64,000 bases of DNA, taken from Acidisarcina sp. GTDB lineage: Bacteria; Acidobacteriota; Terriglobia; Terriglobales; Acidobacteriaceae. Numbering within the stretch: position 1 is the stretch's first letter; the number at the start of each line of letters is the position of its first letter. The notes beneath the pieces were generated by a model, which did no database searches, was not told the origin of the DNA, and saw only the letters and a program-made list of their open reading frames with translations. The stretch spans positions 124,001 to 188,000 of the forward strand of contig DATLIY010000007.1 in the NCBI GenBank assembly GCA_035539175.1. The letters are read 5' to 3'. The translations under genes and the position numbers were made by a program. Shown one piece after another: positions 24,991 to 33,195 of this stretch.

Positions 24991-27108
24991 ATGGCTTACC
25001 TCGTTTTAGCTCGCAAATACCGGCCCCAGCGCTTTTCTGACGTTGCGGGACAGGACCACGTTACCCGCACCATGATGAATGCCCTGTCGCAGGGACGCAT
25101 CGCCCATGGCTACATCTTCAGCGGCCACCGCGGCATCGGCAAAACCACCATTGCCCGCATCCTGGCCATGGCCCTGAATTGCAGAACCGCCATCGGCAGC
25201 GAGCAGCGCCCCACGCCGGAGCCCTGCGGGATATGCGAATCCTGTACCGAGATTCGCGCCGGGAATGCCGTCGATGTCATCGAGATCGACGCCGCGACCA
25301 ACCGCGGCATCGACGAGATCCGCGAACTTCGGGACGCAGCCCGCTACTCCCCTGCCCGCGACCGCTACAAGATCTACATCCTTGACGAGGCTCACCAGAT
25401 TACCGATGCGGCCTTCAATGCGCTCCTCAAGACATTGGAAGAGCCGCCGGACCACGTCATCTTTATGATGGCGACAACGCAGCCGGAAGACATTCCGCAG
25501 ACCATCCGCTCCCGCTGCCAGCACTTCAGCTTTCATGCCGTCCGCTTCGACGACATTCTGGCGCAATTGCGCAGCATCGCCACCGCGGAGGATATTCTCG
25601 CGGAGGATGCGGCTCTCGCTCTGCTGGCTGAGGCCGGAGACGGCTCCATGCGCGATGCACTGTCGATCATGGACCAGGCCATCGCCAGCGCCCCGATGGA
25701 GAACGGACGCGCCCGCCTCGATGCGGAGCAGATCCGCGAGCTGATGGGAACCGTGCCCAACAGCGTCTTTGAGCACGTTCTGCAGGCTGTCAGCGACAAC
25801 CAGAGCGCCACCGTCATCGAAGAGATCAATCGACTGCTCAACGCCGGTCACAGCCCTTCGCAGCTGGCCCGCCAGTTTGTCCGCTACCTGCGTAACTGCC
25901 TCATGGCCCGGCTGGGTGGAGAGGCGACGGAGCTCATCCAGCTCTCTCCCGACGAACGGGCACGCGCGGTACGCTCCGCCAGCCTCTTTAGCGAAGAAGA
26001 CCTGTCCCGATTCCTGCAAATGATGCTGCGAACCTTCGACGAGCTGAACTACCGGCAGGAGCAGCGCTTCCACCTGGAACTCGGCCTGATAAAGCTGGTC
26101 CATCTGCAACGCTTGTTGCCTATCGAGGAATTGCTGAGCCAGTTGCCCGTGGGCGGCGCAAAGTCCGGAATGTCCCGTCCAGCCGCGACCTTGCCGTCCT
26201 CTGGCCGCAGCAGCACCCCGTCGGCGGCAGCTTCGCACACGCAGACGGCACACACGGAGACGGCACACACGTCAGCGCGCACGACGGCTCCAGCAAGCCC
26301 GGCTGCCCCTCCCGCCCCAGCCAAGGCGGCGCCTTCTTTTTCTCCGTTTGAGGCGGACCGCAATCGCAAGTCTGGCGGAGAAGTGTTGCAGAGCACGCCG
26401 GCTGTCAAAGGCATGGTTGATCTCGCGGCCTCGGGCAGTCCTGCGCCAGTCCCCAGCCCTGTCTCAGTTCCCAGTCCTGCGCCAATCTCCAGCCCCCCAC
26501 CGATTGCCAGTTCTGGACCGATGCCCAGTCCGGCATCGCCACGCCCGCTCGCGCCGATCGAAGCTGCCTCCCAACCCGTCGTGGCCACTGCGCCCGAGGC
26601 TGAGACTCCCCCATCGCGACAGCCAGCTGCCGCGGCTCCCATTACCGGGAACGGAACCTCTGGGGCTCTCGCCCTGGCTCCCGAGGCCAAACCCGCAAGC
26701 CCAGACGCAGGGATCGATCTCGATGCAATCCGCGAAGCCGTCTCCGCCGCACTGGAGAATGGCGGTCATCACACCGCCGCGGCTTTGCTGGCCGCCGGTA
26801 CATGGTCTCTTTCGGGAAGTACGATCCAGGCGGAAGTTGCTATTAAGAAGACCATGCTCGGCCTCACCATGAACGCCGAGGCCGACAAGATTGCGCGAAA
26901 CGCCATGCGCGCCGGTGGCTGGACACAGAAGCTTTCCGTCGTTCCCGGCAACGGAGACAGCAAAGGCGGCGAAACAAAGGCTCCCCCCCGCAAGGCCAGC
27001 GAGGGCAGCGCCCATGGCCGCGCGCTCAAGCACCCACTGGTTCAGCAGGCGCAGGACCTCTTTCAGGCTGAGGTACGCAACGTTCTCGACCTTAGCGAGA
27101 AGAGCTAG
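24991..27108 (+). CDS. dnaX: DNA polymerase III subunit gamma/tau
   Basis: 705 aa from the ATG at 24991 (MAYLVLARKYRPQRFSDVAG), the standard DnaX N-terminus; an upstream in-frame start is inside the structured leader. Walker A FSGHRGIGKTTIARILA, zinc-binding cysteines in CRT..CGICESC, Walker B YIYILDEAH-type (KIYILDEAHQITDAAFNALL) and SRCQHFSFHAV follow. Residues ~400-590 are a long Pro/Ala/Ser linker of low complexity. A tau-like C-terminal domain ends the protein (ASGSTIQAEVAIKKTML region onward). No A-AAA-AAG slippery heptamer was seen, so the short gamma form, if made, needs another route. First gene of dnaX-ybaB-recR. Confidence 0.96.
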   Translation: MAYLVLARKYRPQRFSDVAGQDHVTRTMMNALSQGRIAHGYIFSGHRGIGKTTIARILAMALNCRTAIGSEQRPTPEPCGICESCTEIRAGNAVDVIEIDAATNRGIDEIRELRDAARYSPARDRYKIYILDEAHQITDAAFNALLKTLEEPPDHVIFMMATTQPEDIPQTIRSRCQHFSFHAVRFDDILAQLRSIATAEDILAEDAALALLAEAGDGSMRDALSIMDQAIASAPMENGRARLDAEQIRELMGTVPNSVFEHVLQAVSDNQSATVIEEINRLLNAGHSPSQLARQFVRYLRNCLMARLGGEATELIQLSPDERARAVRSASLFSEEDLSRFLQMMLRTFDELNYRQEQRFHLELGLIKLVHLQRLLPIEELLSQLPVGGAKSGMSRPAATLPSSGRSSTPSAAASHTQTAHTETAHTSARTTAPASPAAPPAPAKAAPSFSPFEADRNRKSGGEVLQSTPAVKGMVDLAASGSPAPVPSPVSVPSPAPISSPPPIASSGPMPSPASPRPLAPIEAASQPVVATAPEAETPPSRQPAAAAPITGNGTSGALALAPEAKPASPDAGIDLDAIREAVSAALENGGHHTAAALLAAGTWSLSGSTIQAEVAIKKTMLGLTMNAEADKIARNAMRAGGWTQKLSVVPGNGDSKGGETKAPPRKASEGSAHGRALKHPLVQQAQDLFQAEVRNVLDLSEKS

Positions 27109-27132
27109 GTCACATTTCGACGGAGACACGAG

Positions 27133-27456
27133 ATGAATCCACTAAAACTGCAGGAGATGCTGGAACAGGCCCGCCAGATGCAGGAGCAGGTTCAGCAGAA
27201 GCTCGGTCAGACGGTTGTCGAGGGCACTGCGGGCGGTGGTGCCGTCACGATCACCATGAACGGGCGCAAGCAGGTGCTGAAGGTCAGAATTGATCCTGCT
27301 GCCGTCATGAGCCTTAGTGGCAGCACCGCCGATGTCGAGATGCTGGAGGATCTGCTCGCCGCGGCCTTCAACGAGGCAGGACGGCGGGCGGATGAAGTGG
27401 TCCAGTCCAACCTCAGCGGAGTGCTCGGCGGCCTCAATCTTCCGGGTTTGACGTAA
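27133..27456 (+). CDS. YbaB/EbfC nucleoid-associated protein
   Basis: 107 aa: [20 protein letters not shown] (helical arm), [20 protein letters not shown] (central sheet) and [20 protein letters not shown] (C-terminal helix), the full YbaB fold. It binds DNA as a tweezer-shaped dimer. It sits 24 bp after dnaX and 32 bp before recR, the conserved dnaX-ybaB-recR order of many bacteria. Confidence 0.96.
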   Translation: MNPLKLQEMLEQARQMQEQVQQKLGQTVVEGTAGGGAVTITMNGRKQVLKVRIDPAAVMSLSGSTADVEMLEDLLAAAFNEAGRRADEVVQSNLSGVLGGLNLPGLT

Positions 27457-27488
27457 GATTCTGCAGAGCGGTTTTGGGAGAGTTCCGA

Positions 27489-28088
27489 TTGTCAAGATTT
27501 GCCGAGCCCATGTCGCGGCTCATCGACGAATTGAAGAAGCTGCCGGGCATCGGCTCCAAGAGCGCCCAGCGCCTCGCATTTCATATTCTGCGCTCCAGCG
27601 AGGAGGATGCCAGCGCCCTCGCAGATGCGGTCCGCGAGTTGAAAGAGAAGTTGCGCCTCTGCTCCATCTGCAACAACATCACCGATGTCGATCCCTGCAT
27701 CTACTGCTCCAGCCCGACTCGCAATCAGCGACTCGTCTGTGTTGTCGAGGAACCGACGAATATCTCATCCGTGGAAAAAACACGCACCTACAGTGGTGTC
27801 TATCACGTGCTGCACGGCACACTCTCTCCGCTCCACGGAGTAGGCCCCGAGCATCTGCGCACCGCCAATCTGCTTCTGCGAGTTCAGGCAAGCGAGGTCG
27901 ATGAAGTTATTCTGGCCACCAACCCCACCATCGAGGGCGAAGCAACTGCCGTGTATCTCGCCGACCTTTTGCGCCCCACTCACGTCAAAGTAACGCGCAT
28001 CGCTACCGGGGTTCCCGCTGGAAGTGACATCGAGTACGCCGATGAGGTCACGATGGCACGAGCGATGGAAGGCCGTCACGAGATATAA
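27489..28088 (+). CDS. recR: Recombination mediator RecR
   Basis: 199 aa from the TTG at 27489, chosen because GGGAG lies 8 nt upstream and gives the usual RecR length; an in-frame TTG at 27474 would use no ribosome site. Features: helix-hairpin-helix [20 protein letters not shown], four-cysteine zinc motif [16 protein letters not shown], Toprim domain [30 protein letters not shown] and [15 protein letters not shown], ending [20 protein letters not shown]. RecR loads RecA with RecO/RecF in gap repair. Confidence 0.96.
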   Translation: MSRFAEPMSRLIDELKKLPGIGSKSAQRLAFHILRSSEEDASALADAVRELKEKLRLCSICNNITDVDPCIYCSSPTRNQRLVCVVEEPTNISSVEKTRTYSGVYHVLHGTLSPLHGVGPEHLRTANLLLRVQASEVDEVILATNPTIEGEATAVYLADLLRPTHVKVTRIATGVPAGSDIEYADEVTMARAMEGRHEI

Positions 28089-28285
28089 AAACAATTCCGC
28101 CGCCAACCGGCAACAACCTTTCGACTCCTCATTCTTTCGCAGTTCTGAAAATATCGCGGCAATTCGCGCAAGGTGGTACCCTCACGGAGGATCCGTTACC
28201 AGGATCGATTCGGATGGTTCCATCCCGTTTTGTTTTTTGTAAAGCTGCTGCACACACGATAAGAATCTTCCCTTACAGGACCATT

Positions 28286-31200
28286 ATGCTGATGAAGATC
28301 CGCTCTGCCCTTGGTTCGTTTCCGCGCTTCCTTTTAGTTGCTCTGCTCACGACCGGCTTCGGCGGCGTTTCCCGCCTTCACGCACAGACAATCATCCCCT
28401 CACGCATAACAGCGCCGATCAACGAGAACGCGCCGGTTCGCCTGCGCGGCAATGTTCATCCCCTGGCGCGGGCAGAGTTCGATCGCGGCGCGGCTCCCGT
28501 CTCCCTGCCTGCGGAACGCATGCTCCTCCTCCTCAAGCGCGCGCCGGAGCAGCAGAAGGCGCTCGATGAGTATCTCCGGGCGCTTCAAGATCCCACGTCC
28601 CCGAGCTATCACAAATTCATCACACCCGAAGAGTTCGGCAAGCTCTACGGGCCAGCGGACGCGGATATCCAGACCGTCACCAACTGGCTACAGGGTCACG
28701 GGTTCCAGGTCAACCAGATATCGAAAGGTCGCACCGCGCTGGAATTCTCCGGCAGTGTCGGCCAGGTTCAGGGGACATTCCAGACCTCAATCCATAGCTT
28801 TATCGTGCACGGACAACAACACTGGGCCAACACCACGGACCCGAGTATTCCAACTGCGCTCGCGCCAGTCATTGCAGGCCTCAGCCCGCTGAACAACTTT
28901 ACGGCTCGGCCAAACAGCACGCGAGCCCCCAGCGCCACCTATGATCCCAGTACGCATACGGTTACGCCGCTGCTTACCTCGACCTCGGGCGGCAACTTTC
29001 TTTACGTGGGCCCAGCCGATGCAGCGACCATCTACAACACACCCAACGCATCTCTGAACCTCAACTATTCTTCCACTACGCCGTCCTACGACGGATCGGG
29101 CATCACGATCGCGGTCGCCGGCGTCTCTCAGATCAACACCTCCGACGTGGACCACTACCGCACGATCTTCGGATTACCAGCCAATACCCCACAGGTCATC
29201 GTGGATGGCACCGACCCTGGCCACAATGACGCTGAAGACGAGGCGCTACTCGACCTTGAAATATCAGGCGCACTTGCCCCGGGCGCAAAAACAATTCTCT
29301 ACACCGCTGCTAGCACCACCCTGCAGGATGGTCTTTTCCTCGCCATTACACGAGCGCTGCAGGACAACACCGCCAGCATTCTCAACGTCAGCTTCGGCAA
29401 CTGCGAAGCTGCCTTTGGCAACAGCGGGAATCAGTACATTTCCAGCCTGTGGGAGCAGGCCGCGGCGCAGGGTATCTCCGTCACGGTATCCACCGGAGAC
29501 TCCGGATCGGCAGGCTGCGACGATCCTAACGCGGTAACAGTCGCCTCGAAGGGCCTTGGGGTAAACGGATTGGCATCCTCGCCGTACAATATCGCCGTCG
29601 GCGGAACGGACTATACCACTCTCCCCACCAACTTTCTTACCTATGCCAGCACAACGAACCGTCAAGGCACTCGCGGCTCAGCCCTGAAGTACATTCCTGA
29701 GGGTCCCTGGAATGACTCCACCAGTTTTGACGGAAAGCTCGCGCAGAACTCGCCGCTCACCGATAAAAACGGAGCCAAGAATATCTGGGGTGGTGGTGGC
29801 GGAGTAAGCATCTACTACACCAAGCCGGCATGGCAGAAGAACGTCACGCCTCAGGATGGGGTGCGAGACCTGCCCGATGTCTCCCTGCTGGCCGCGGATG
29901 GCCTCTACTCTGCAACGTGGGCCGTCTGCGCTTCTCCCTATGTCAACTCGTCCGGAGTGACGATTACAGACTGCGTACCCAACACCTCCACCAACACCTA
30001 TTACCTCTCGGGCTTCGGTGGCACATCGACCTCCGCCCCCGCCTTCGCAGGAATGCTGGCGTTGGTGCAACAGAGCGTTGGCCACAGGCTGGGCCAGGCG
30101 AACAGCGTGCTTTACAAACTCTCACAGACCGCTCCCGCCGTCTTTCATGACGTCACAACGGGCAATATCTCTGTCTATTGCAGCGGGGGAACGGCCGCGA
30201 ACTGCGGCACCAACAGCTTCCTCACCGGCTATGACGCAGGCACGGGCTACGATCTCGCCTCTGGTCTCGGCAGTGTCGATGCCACTGCGATGATCAAGAA
30301 CTGGGCCAGCGCGGGCCTTAGCGCCAGCACAACCACGCTCAGCCTTAGTCAGACAACCTTCACCCATGGCACGCCAGTAACGATCAATATAGGCGTCTCC
30401 GGCAGCGGCGGCACGCCCACCGGAGATGTAGGTCTCGTCAGCAGCAACACCAGTGCGGATGCAGGGGGATTAGGCTTCCTAACCCTGGGCACGTCCGGGA
30501 CCGCCTCGACCAGCTACAGCTACTTCCCCGGCGGTAGTTACTCGGTCTCTGCAAATTACGGAGGCGATACAATTTTCTCAGGCAGCGCTTCTCCTGCAGT
30601 CCAGATCACAGTAGCCCCGGAGGCCAGTACTCTCCAGCTCACCGCCCAAACCATCGTAGGCAACAACCTGGTCAGCGTCGCTAACACGAGCTTCCCTTAT
30701 GGAACCTACGTCTCTGTCGACGCCACGCCCATTGGCCAGTCGCAGAAGGGACAGACATCTCCCACTCCACTGGGAACTGGTTCCGTCACCTTTACGGATA
30801 CTCACGCGCCTGTCACTGCCAGCACGGTGGCTGTCAACTCCAATGGCAGCGCCGAACTGCCAATCTATTCTTATGACCCTGGCCCGCATAGCATCAGCGC
30901 CGTCTACTCAGGAGATGCCAGCTTTACGGGAAGCAGCGGGGGCCCGGTAGCATTCACCGTCACGGATGCGGCACTGTCTGCGGCGTCCACCTCCCTTGCC
31001 CTCTCTGCAGGCCAAAGTAAGCCTGTAACCCTGACACTCACCCCATCCAATGGCTTCAGCGGAACGGTCAGCCTGAGTTGTGCTTTCACCGCTGGCCCCA
31101 CCAACGCGGTCTCCATCCCCACCTGCAGCATTTCTCCTGCGACCGTCGCAATCAGTGGGACATCCTCTGCGAGCGCAACGCTTACCATTGCAACCAGCAC

Positions 31201-31501
31201 CACCAAATCTGGAGCGGTGCACTATCCCGGCTGGATTACTAGCGGCGGAGGCGCGGTACTGGCATGCCTTCTCTTCTTCGGTATCCCGGCGCGGCGCAGC
31301 AGCTGGCGCGCGATAGTGTCACTCCTCTTCTTCGTGGGTGTCATCTCCGCGACGGGATGCGGTGGAGGAGGCAGCAGCACGACTGGCAGCACGAGCGGCG
31401 GTACAACTGGAACCACTCCAGGAAATTACACCGTAACTGTGACAAGCTCCACCAACGGATCGGTCATGCACAAACTCGACATTCCCGTCACCGTAAACTA
31501 A
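28286..31501 (+). CDS. Secreted S53 (sedolisin/pro-kumamolisin) peptidase with Ig-like and C-terminal anchor modules
   Basis: 1071 aa from the ATG at 28286 (another ATG at 28292); signal peptide to about SRLHAQ. Order: pro-kumamolisin activation domain (residues ~30-190, SPSYHKFITPEEFGKLYGP); S53 catalytic domain with EALLDLE (Glu/Asp of the triad near 29240), STGDSGSAGC (oxyanion Asp) and GGTSTSAPAFAGM (Ser near 30025); two Ig-like repeats (GVSGSGGTPTGDVGLVSSN; GTGSVTFTDTHAPVTAST); then a beta module interrupted by two hydrophobic segments, a CGGGG lipobox-like site and a Ser/Thr/Gly linker. It is predicted to be an acid-active exported endopeptidase. Followed by a terminator. Confidence 0.93.
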   Translation: MLMKIRSALGSFPRFLLVALLTTGFGGVSRLHAQTIIPSRITAPINENAPVRLRGNVHPLARAEFDRGAAPVSLPAERMLLLLKRAPEQQKALDEYLRALQDPTSPSYHKFITPEEFGKLYGPADADIQTVTNWLQGHGFQVNQISKGRTALEFSGSVGQVQGTFQTSIHSFIVHGQQHWANTTDPSIPTALAPVIAGLSPLNNFTARPNSTRAPSATYDPSTHTVTPLLTSTSGGNFLYVGPADAATIYNTPNASLNLNYSSTTPSYDGSGITIAVAGVSQINTSDVDHYRTIFGLPANTPQVIVDGTDPGHNDAEDEALLDLEISGALAPGAKTILYTAASTTLQDGLFLAITRALQDNTASILNVSFGNCEAAFGNSGNQYISSLWEQAAAQGISVTVSTGDSGSAGCDDPNAVTVASKGLGVNGLASSPYNIAVGGTDYTTLPTNFLTYASTTNRQGTRGSALKYIPEGPWNDSTSFDGKLAQNSPLTDKNGAKNIWGGGGGVSIYYTKPAWQKNVTPQDGVRDLPDVSLLAADGLYSATWAVCASPYVNSSGVTITDCVPNTSTNTYYLSGFGGTSTSAPAFAGMLALVQQSVGHRLGQANSVLYKLSQTAPAVFHDVTTGNISVYCSGGTAANCGTNSFLTGYDAGTGYDLASGLGSVDATAMIKNWASAGLSASTTTLSLSQTTFTHGTPVTINIGVSGSGGTPTGDVGLVSSNTSADAGGLGFLTLGTSGTASTSYSYFPGGSYSVSANYGGDTIFSGSASPAVQITVAPEASTLQLTAQTIVGNNLVSVANTSFPYGTYVSVDATPIGQSQKGQTSPTPLGTGSVTFTDTHAPVTASTVAVNSNGSAELPIYSYDPGPHSISAVYSGDASFTGSSGGPVAFTVTDAALSAASTSLALSAGQSKPVTLTLTPSNGFSGTVSLSCAFTAGPTNAVSIPTCSISPATVAISGTSSASATLTIATSTTKSGAVHYPGWITSGGGAVLACLLFFGIPARRSSWRAIVSLLFFVGVISATGCGGGGSSTTGSTSGGTTGTTPGNYTVTVTSSTNGSVMHKLDIPVTVN

Positions 31502-31521
31502 AGTTCCTTTATCTCTCGAAC

Positions 31522-31549
31522 GGGCGGCTCTCCAGGGCCGCCCTTCCTT
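31522..31549 (+). terminator. Intrinsic terminator after the S53 peptidase gene
   Basis: GGGCGGC (31522-31528) pairs with GCCGCCC (31537-31543) around an 8-base loop, followed by TTCCTTA. It lies 21 bp after the peptidase stop. Confidence 0.75.
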
Positions 31550-31655
31550 ATGCCTCGGAAGAATTGCCTCAATCTTTCCCCACGCCACGCGGCCCAAGTT
31601 GATACTCTGGTAGGTCATCAAAACATCGCTAAATTAATCCTTATCCGAGGTGTCC

Positions 31656-33092
31656 ATGGATCGCCGTAGTTTTGTAGCTGGATCAATTGCCTTGGCTTCC
31701 GCCGCGGCCACGCCATCACTCTTCTCTTCCGATAGAGCCTTTGCACAGAGCGCAGCCGCTCCGCCCTCCAAAAGACCCGAGCCAGGCAAACGAAAGTTTG
31801 TATCGACCGCGGTAGACGAACGCATAGCCCAGGTCAAGAAAAAGATTCGCAATCCGCAATTAGCATGGCTCTTTGAGAATTGTTATCCCAACACTCTGGA
31901 CACCACCGTGGATTTCTCCACCTCGGATGGCCAGCCAGATACGTTCGTCATCACCGGAGATATCGACGCGATGTGGCTGCGCGACTCCACTGCGCAAACC
32001 ACTCCCTATCTATCTCTGGTCCATCTGGATCCCCACCTGCGCGAGATGTACCGTGGGCTGATGCGCCGCCAGGCTCGCTGTATCCTGATCGATCCGTATG
32101 CGAATGCCTTCTACTCATCCGCCCGCTATGGCGAATGGAAGGATGACGAAACCACCATGAAGCCCGGCGTCCATGAGCGCAAGTGGGAGATCGATTCGCT
32201 CTGCTACCCCATCCGTCTCGCCTATCTTTACTGGCAGCAGACGCACGACCCGGTTCCCTTTACTGCCGAATGGAGCCAGGCCGCGCATCGCATCGTTGAA
32301 ACTTTCCGCGTCGAGCAGCGCATCACCGCCGATTCTCCGTATCGCTTTGCGCGCAAGGCCACCAGCTTTACGGACAACGCCCCCAACGACGGCCGCGGCA
32401 ATCCCACCCGCAAGATCGGCCTCATCCACTCCGCGTTTCGTCCCTCGGACGACAGTTGCCTGTTCCCATTTCTCGTGCCGTCGAACATGTTCGCCCGGAC
32501 GTCGCTTGATCAACTGGCAGTGATCGCGCGTGAGGTCCTGCACGATGCATCGCTCGAAAGCTCTGCGAAGAGCCTCTCCGCGCAACTGGCGAAGGCTCTG
32601 GAAGAATACGCCATCACGGAACATCCGAAGCACGGCAGAATCTTTGCCTACGAAATCGACGGCTACGGAAACCGCCTGTGGATGGACGACGCCAATGCTC
32701 CCGGCCTTGTATCCCTCGCCTATCTGGGCTGTCTCGATCGCAAGGATTCGCTCTACCAGAACACCCGCAACTTCGCCCTCAGCGAAGACAATCCCTACTA
32801 CATGCGCGGCAAGTATGCCGAGGGTGTAGGCGGCCCGCACACCGGCCCGGGAACCATCTGGCCACTCTCGATCATCATGCGCGCGCTCACCAGCACCGAT
32901 TCCGCCGAAATCAAGAACTGCATCGAGATGCTGATGCGCACCGATGCAGGCACAGGATTCATGCACGAGTCGCTCGATCCCAATAACCCCGGGAAGTTTA
33001 CACGGTCCTGGTTTGCCTGGTGCAATTCCCTCTTCGGTGAAATGATCGCCACGATGGCCGACCAACACCCCGACCTGCTCTCGTCCATTTAG
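31656..33092 (+). CDS. Glycoside hydrolase family 125 exo-alpha-1,6-mannosidase-like protein
   Basis: 478 aa from the ATG at 31656. A Tat-type signal peptide is visible (MDRRSFVAGSIALASAAA, ending near RAFAQS), so it is folded before export. The GH125 (former DUF1237) core includes VITGDIDAMWLRDSTAQTTP, VHERKWEIDSLCYPIRLAY, HSAFRPSDDSCLFPFLVPSN, GYGNRLWMDDANAPGLVSLA and YAEGVGGPHTGPGTIWPLSI. Characterised members remove alpha-1,6-linked mannose by inversion. A GH2 beta-mannosidase gene lies 3 kb away, suggesting mannoglycan use. Convergent with the CocE-like gene through a strong hairpin. Confidence 0.92.
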   Translation: MDRRSFVAGSIALASAAATPSLFSSDRAFAQSAAAPPSKRPEPGKRKFVSTAVDERIAQVKKKIRNPQLAWLFENCYPNTLDTTVDFSTSDGQPDTFVITGDIDAMWLRDSTAQTTPYLSLVHLDPHLREMYRGLMRRQARCILIDPYANAFYSSARYGEWKDDETTMKPGVHERKWEIDSLCYPIRLAYLYWQQTHDPVPFTAEWSQAAHRIVETFRVEQRITADSPYRFARKATSFTDNAPNDGRGNPTRKIGLIHSAFRPSDDSCLFPFLVPSNMFARTSLDQLAVIAREVLHDASLESSAKSLSAQLAKALEEYAITEHPKHGRIFAYEIDGYGNRLWMDDANAPGLVSLAYLGCLDRKDSLYQNTRNFALSEDNPYYMRGKYAEGVGGPHTGPGTIWPLSIIMRALTSTDSAEIKNCIEMLMRTDAGTGFMHESLDPNNPGKFTRSWFAWCNSLFGEMIATMADQHPDLLSSI

Positions 33093-33115
33093 AAAAGATA
33101 TTCGTAACTATTACA

Positions 33116-33155
33116 GATACAGTCCGCTGATTCGGGTGAATCAGCGGACTGTATC
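33116..33155. terminator. Bidirectional terminator, 18-bp perfect stem
   Basis: Arms 33116-33133 (GATACAGTCCGCTGATTC) and 33138-33155 are exact inverted copies around the tetraloop GGGT. The hairpin lies between two convergent genes. No clean U-tract follows, so it may also act as an mRNA 3'-end stabiliser. Confidence 0.8.
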
Positions 33156-33195
33156 AATCACCACAACTTCGCCACCTCACAGCTTCCTGGCTGGC

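Noticed and set aside
25006-26268. 420-codon open frame on the minus strand inside dnaX
   Set aside because: It is exactly antisense to a well-conserved dnaX, lacks a ribosome site and any recognisable domain; long antisense frames are expected at this GC content.
24991-27108. Programmed -1 frameshift in dnaX
   Set aside because: I looked for A-AAA-AAG-type heptamers followed by a hairpin and saw none, so no gamma-form site is claimed.
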